A DNA stretch of 8,143 nucleotides from an uncultured Lachnospiraceae bacterium (GTDB lineage Bacteria; Bacillota; Clostridia; Lachnospirales; Lachnospiraceae), in NCBI GenBank assembly GCA_902797475.1, contig CADBTG010000034.1, forward strand, positions 1 to 8,143, in the 5' to 3' direction. Positions 7,294 to 8,143 of the stretch are shown piece after piece. The notes below the pieces were generated by a model, which worked only from the letters and a program-made list of their open reading frames with translations, did no database searches and had not been told where the DNA came from. A program made the translations under genes and the position numbers. How positions within the stretch are numbered: the stretch's first letter is position 1; each line of letters begins with the position of its first letter.

Positions 7294-7349
7294 TACATGG
7301 TAAAGGGGGTCCGCCCCCGCCTCGGTGCACCATGTAGTGCTTGATTTTT
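7294..7349 (+). terminator. Probable valS terminator with a nested hairpin
   Basis: TACATGGT (7294-7301) pairs perfectly with ACCATGTA (7329-7336). Inside it a second hairpin forms from GGGGG (7305-7309) and CCCCC (7314-7318) around TCCG. A T run (7345-7349) follows after an 8-base gap, which is further than in a textbook terminator, so efficiency is uncertain. The position, starting 6 bases after the valS stop codon, supports a 3'-end role. Confidence 0.5.
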
Positions 7350-7369
7350 AATGGCAGAATTGGTATCAT
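7341..7369 (+). promoter_or_regulatory. Extended -10 promoter for the small-protein/TPR operon
   Basis: The -35 is TTGATT (7341-7346), matching four of six. After a 17-base spacer the -10 is TATCAT (7364-7369), matching five of six, and it is preceded by TGG (7361-7363), a TGn extended -10. Transcription would start near 7376, leaving a leader of about 78 bases before the small gene. Confidence 0.58.
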
Positions 7370-7427
7370 ATATTCGTATACCCTTTTGATGGGGAACCGG
7401 ATAAGGATGCCGGTTCTGCCATTTTTC
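7351..7427 (+). repeat. Three-way-junction dyad with T tract in the valS downstream gap
   Basis: ATGGCAGAA (7351-7359) is the exact inverse complement of TTCTGCCAT (7414-7422), immediately followed by four more T (7423-7426). Between the arms lie GGTAT/ATACC (7362-7366 with 7378-7382) and AACCGG/CCGGTT (7395-7400 with 7410-7415). The last hairpin overlaps the outer stem by two bases, so a 7-bp outer stem stacked on it is the likely compromise. Read-through RNA from valS could fold this as a second terminator, whereas RNA started at the internal promoter would contain only the AACCGG/CCGGTT hairpin and the U tract, a possible leader attenuator. The pairing is seen; the roles are inferred. Confidence 0.5.
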
Positions 7428-7453
7428 ATGTGACGATTGAAAAGAGGCTTAGT

Positions 7454-7594
7454 ATGATTAATTTTGATGAAGAAATCGCAAAATACGGCCCCAGCATGGA
7501 AATCAGCCAGGCTGAGGAAGCAGTGCTTGCGAGCGAGATGACCGACATCGGCGACATCATCGAGAAGATTTTGCAGGATAAGAAAGACAACTAA
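7454..7594 (+). CDS. Small acidic protein of 46 residues, unknown function
   Basis: The sequence reads MINFDEEIAKYGPSMEISQA and continues to ...ILQDKKDN, then TAA. It is acidic (many Glu and Asp), has no Cys, and is predicted to be mostly helical: a short N-terminal segment, a Pro-Ser break at residues 13-14, then a helix from about residue 16 to 42. There is no signal peptide or membrane segment. AGAGG at 7443-7447 lies 6 bases upstream of the ATG. The stop is 12 bases before the next gene, and the TAA runs straight into that gene's ribosome binding site, so the two are very likely translated from one message. The good spacing, the upstream promoter and coding-like codon use (AAG, GAG, ATC) argue that it is real. 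I do not recognise its family securely. A small partner or adaptor of the zinc-ribbon TPR protein is a guess. Confidence 0.75.
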   Translation: MINFDEEIAKYGPSMEISQAEEAVLASEMTDIGDIIEKILQDKKDN

Positions 7595-7606
7595 GGGGAG
7601 AACGGT

Positions 7607-8143
7607 ATGATTTGTCCGAAATGCGGCGCTAACATGACCCTCAAAAAGGGTGTATGTGATAAGTGCGGTTATGACATCGAAGTCAACCAACAGACCCGGA
7701 AGTATTCCTGCTATTATTATAACCAGGGACTTGCCAAGGCGAAGATCCGTGACCTTTCCGGTGCCATCGATATGCTGAGCAGGGCGCTGAAGGTCAACAA
7801 GAAGAACGTTGACGCAAGAAACCTTCTGGGGTTGATTTATTTTGAAATGGGTGAGGTGGGTCTTGCCGTCCGCGAGTGGATTTTAAGCAAGAGCTTTCTC
7901 GACGAGAACAATCCCGCCACCCGGTATCTCGACATGCTTCGCAACAATGCCGGGAAGGTAGAACAGTATAACAATGCCCTTCGCAAATACAATGCGGCAG
8001 TCGAGCTTGCGGTGCAGGGCGGAGACGACCTCGCGCTGATTCAGCTCAAGAAGGCCGTTCAGCTGAATCCGAAATATGTTAAAGCATGGCAGCTGCTTGC
8101 CCTGCTTTATATGAAGAACGGCGACAACGACCGTGCGAGACGG
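7607..8143 (+). CDS. Zinc-ribbon plus TPR protein, 3'-truncated by the window end
   Basis: The frame is open from ATG 7607 to the last base (179 codons, no stop), so the C-terminus is outside the window. An N-terminal zinc ribbon is formed by C3-P-K-C6 and C17-D-K-C20 (MICPKCGANM...VCDKCGYDI), a knuckle pair typical of short DNA-, RNA- or protein-binding ribbons. TPR-like helix pairs follow: about residues 36-69 (GLAKAKIRDLSGAIDMLSRAL), 70-103 (DARNLLGLIYFEMGEVGLAV) and, after a linker, about 142-179 (DLALIQLKKAVQLNPKYVKA, then LLALLYMKNGDNDRAR). No signal peptide is visible, which suggests a cytoplasmic protein unless a membrane segment lies in the missing part. The start has GGGGAG (7595-7600) 6 bases upstream. 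It is second in a short operon after the 46-residue gene. Zinc-ribbon/TPR proteins are generally protein-interaction modules; the specific role is unknown. Confidence 0.85.
   Translation, partial: MICPKCGANMTLKKGVCDKCGYDIEVNQQTRKYSCYYYNQGLAKAKIRDLSGAIDMLSRALKVNKKNVDARNLLGLIYFEMGEVGLAVREWILSKSFLDENNPATRYLDMLRNNAGKVEQYNNALRKYNAAVELAVQGGDDLALIQLKKAVQLNPKYVKAWQLLALLYMKNGDNDRARR

Noticed and set aside
7351..7422. A 72-base stretch with a 7-bp acceptor-like stem and a stacked hairpin, resembling a tRNA gene
   Set aside because: There is no TTC-type T loop, the T-arm-like hairpin is 6 bp with a 9-base loop, no anticodon arm is convincing, and the 3' end is a T run.

Overview
This window most likely comes from a Clostridia chromosome, probably Lachnospiraceae. 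Three things point there: a T-box-controlled valS, strong Gram-positive ribosome binding sites (AAGGAG, GAGGAGG), and two adjacent proteins that resemble the DUF5717 and DUF5716 families I associate with Lachnospiraceae. The DNA is moderately GC-rich by eye, with AAG far preferred over AAA for lysine. All recognised genes are on the + strand.

Region 1 (1-4286) is a tightly spaced three-gene unit: a long helical-repeat protein with beta-rich segments (probably cut at its 5' end by the window edge), a compact Hsp70/actin-fold-like protein with altered nucleotide-binding motifs, and a 281-aa TPR-like protein. The gaps are 23 and 39 bases and each downstream gene has a good Shine-Dalgarno. A small hairpin with a short U tract, whose loop carries the last gene's stop codon, probably ends the unit. 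The biochemical role of the set is not known to me. The architecture suggests a chaperone-like or scaffold assembly, and this is the best candidate here for an undescribed system.

Region 2 (4291-7349) is the valine-tRNA ligase unit: a sigma-A-type promoter, a full T-box leader with probable GUC specifier, an acceptor-binding UGGU bulge and clearly exclusive antiterminator and terminator helices, then intact valS (888 codons) and a probable terminator. The leader should sense uncharged tRNA-Val and let transcription continue into valS when valine charging is low.

Region 3 (7289-7453) is a 165-base gap with two large inverted repeats and a good extended -10 promoter placed inside the second one. 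It drives Region 4 (7454-8143): a 46-codon acidic small protein followed 12 bases later by a zinc-ribbon plus TPR protein that runs off the window end. The folC gene that often follows valS in Firmicutes is not here.

I saw no mobile elements, CRISPR arrays, rRNA or tRNA genes.
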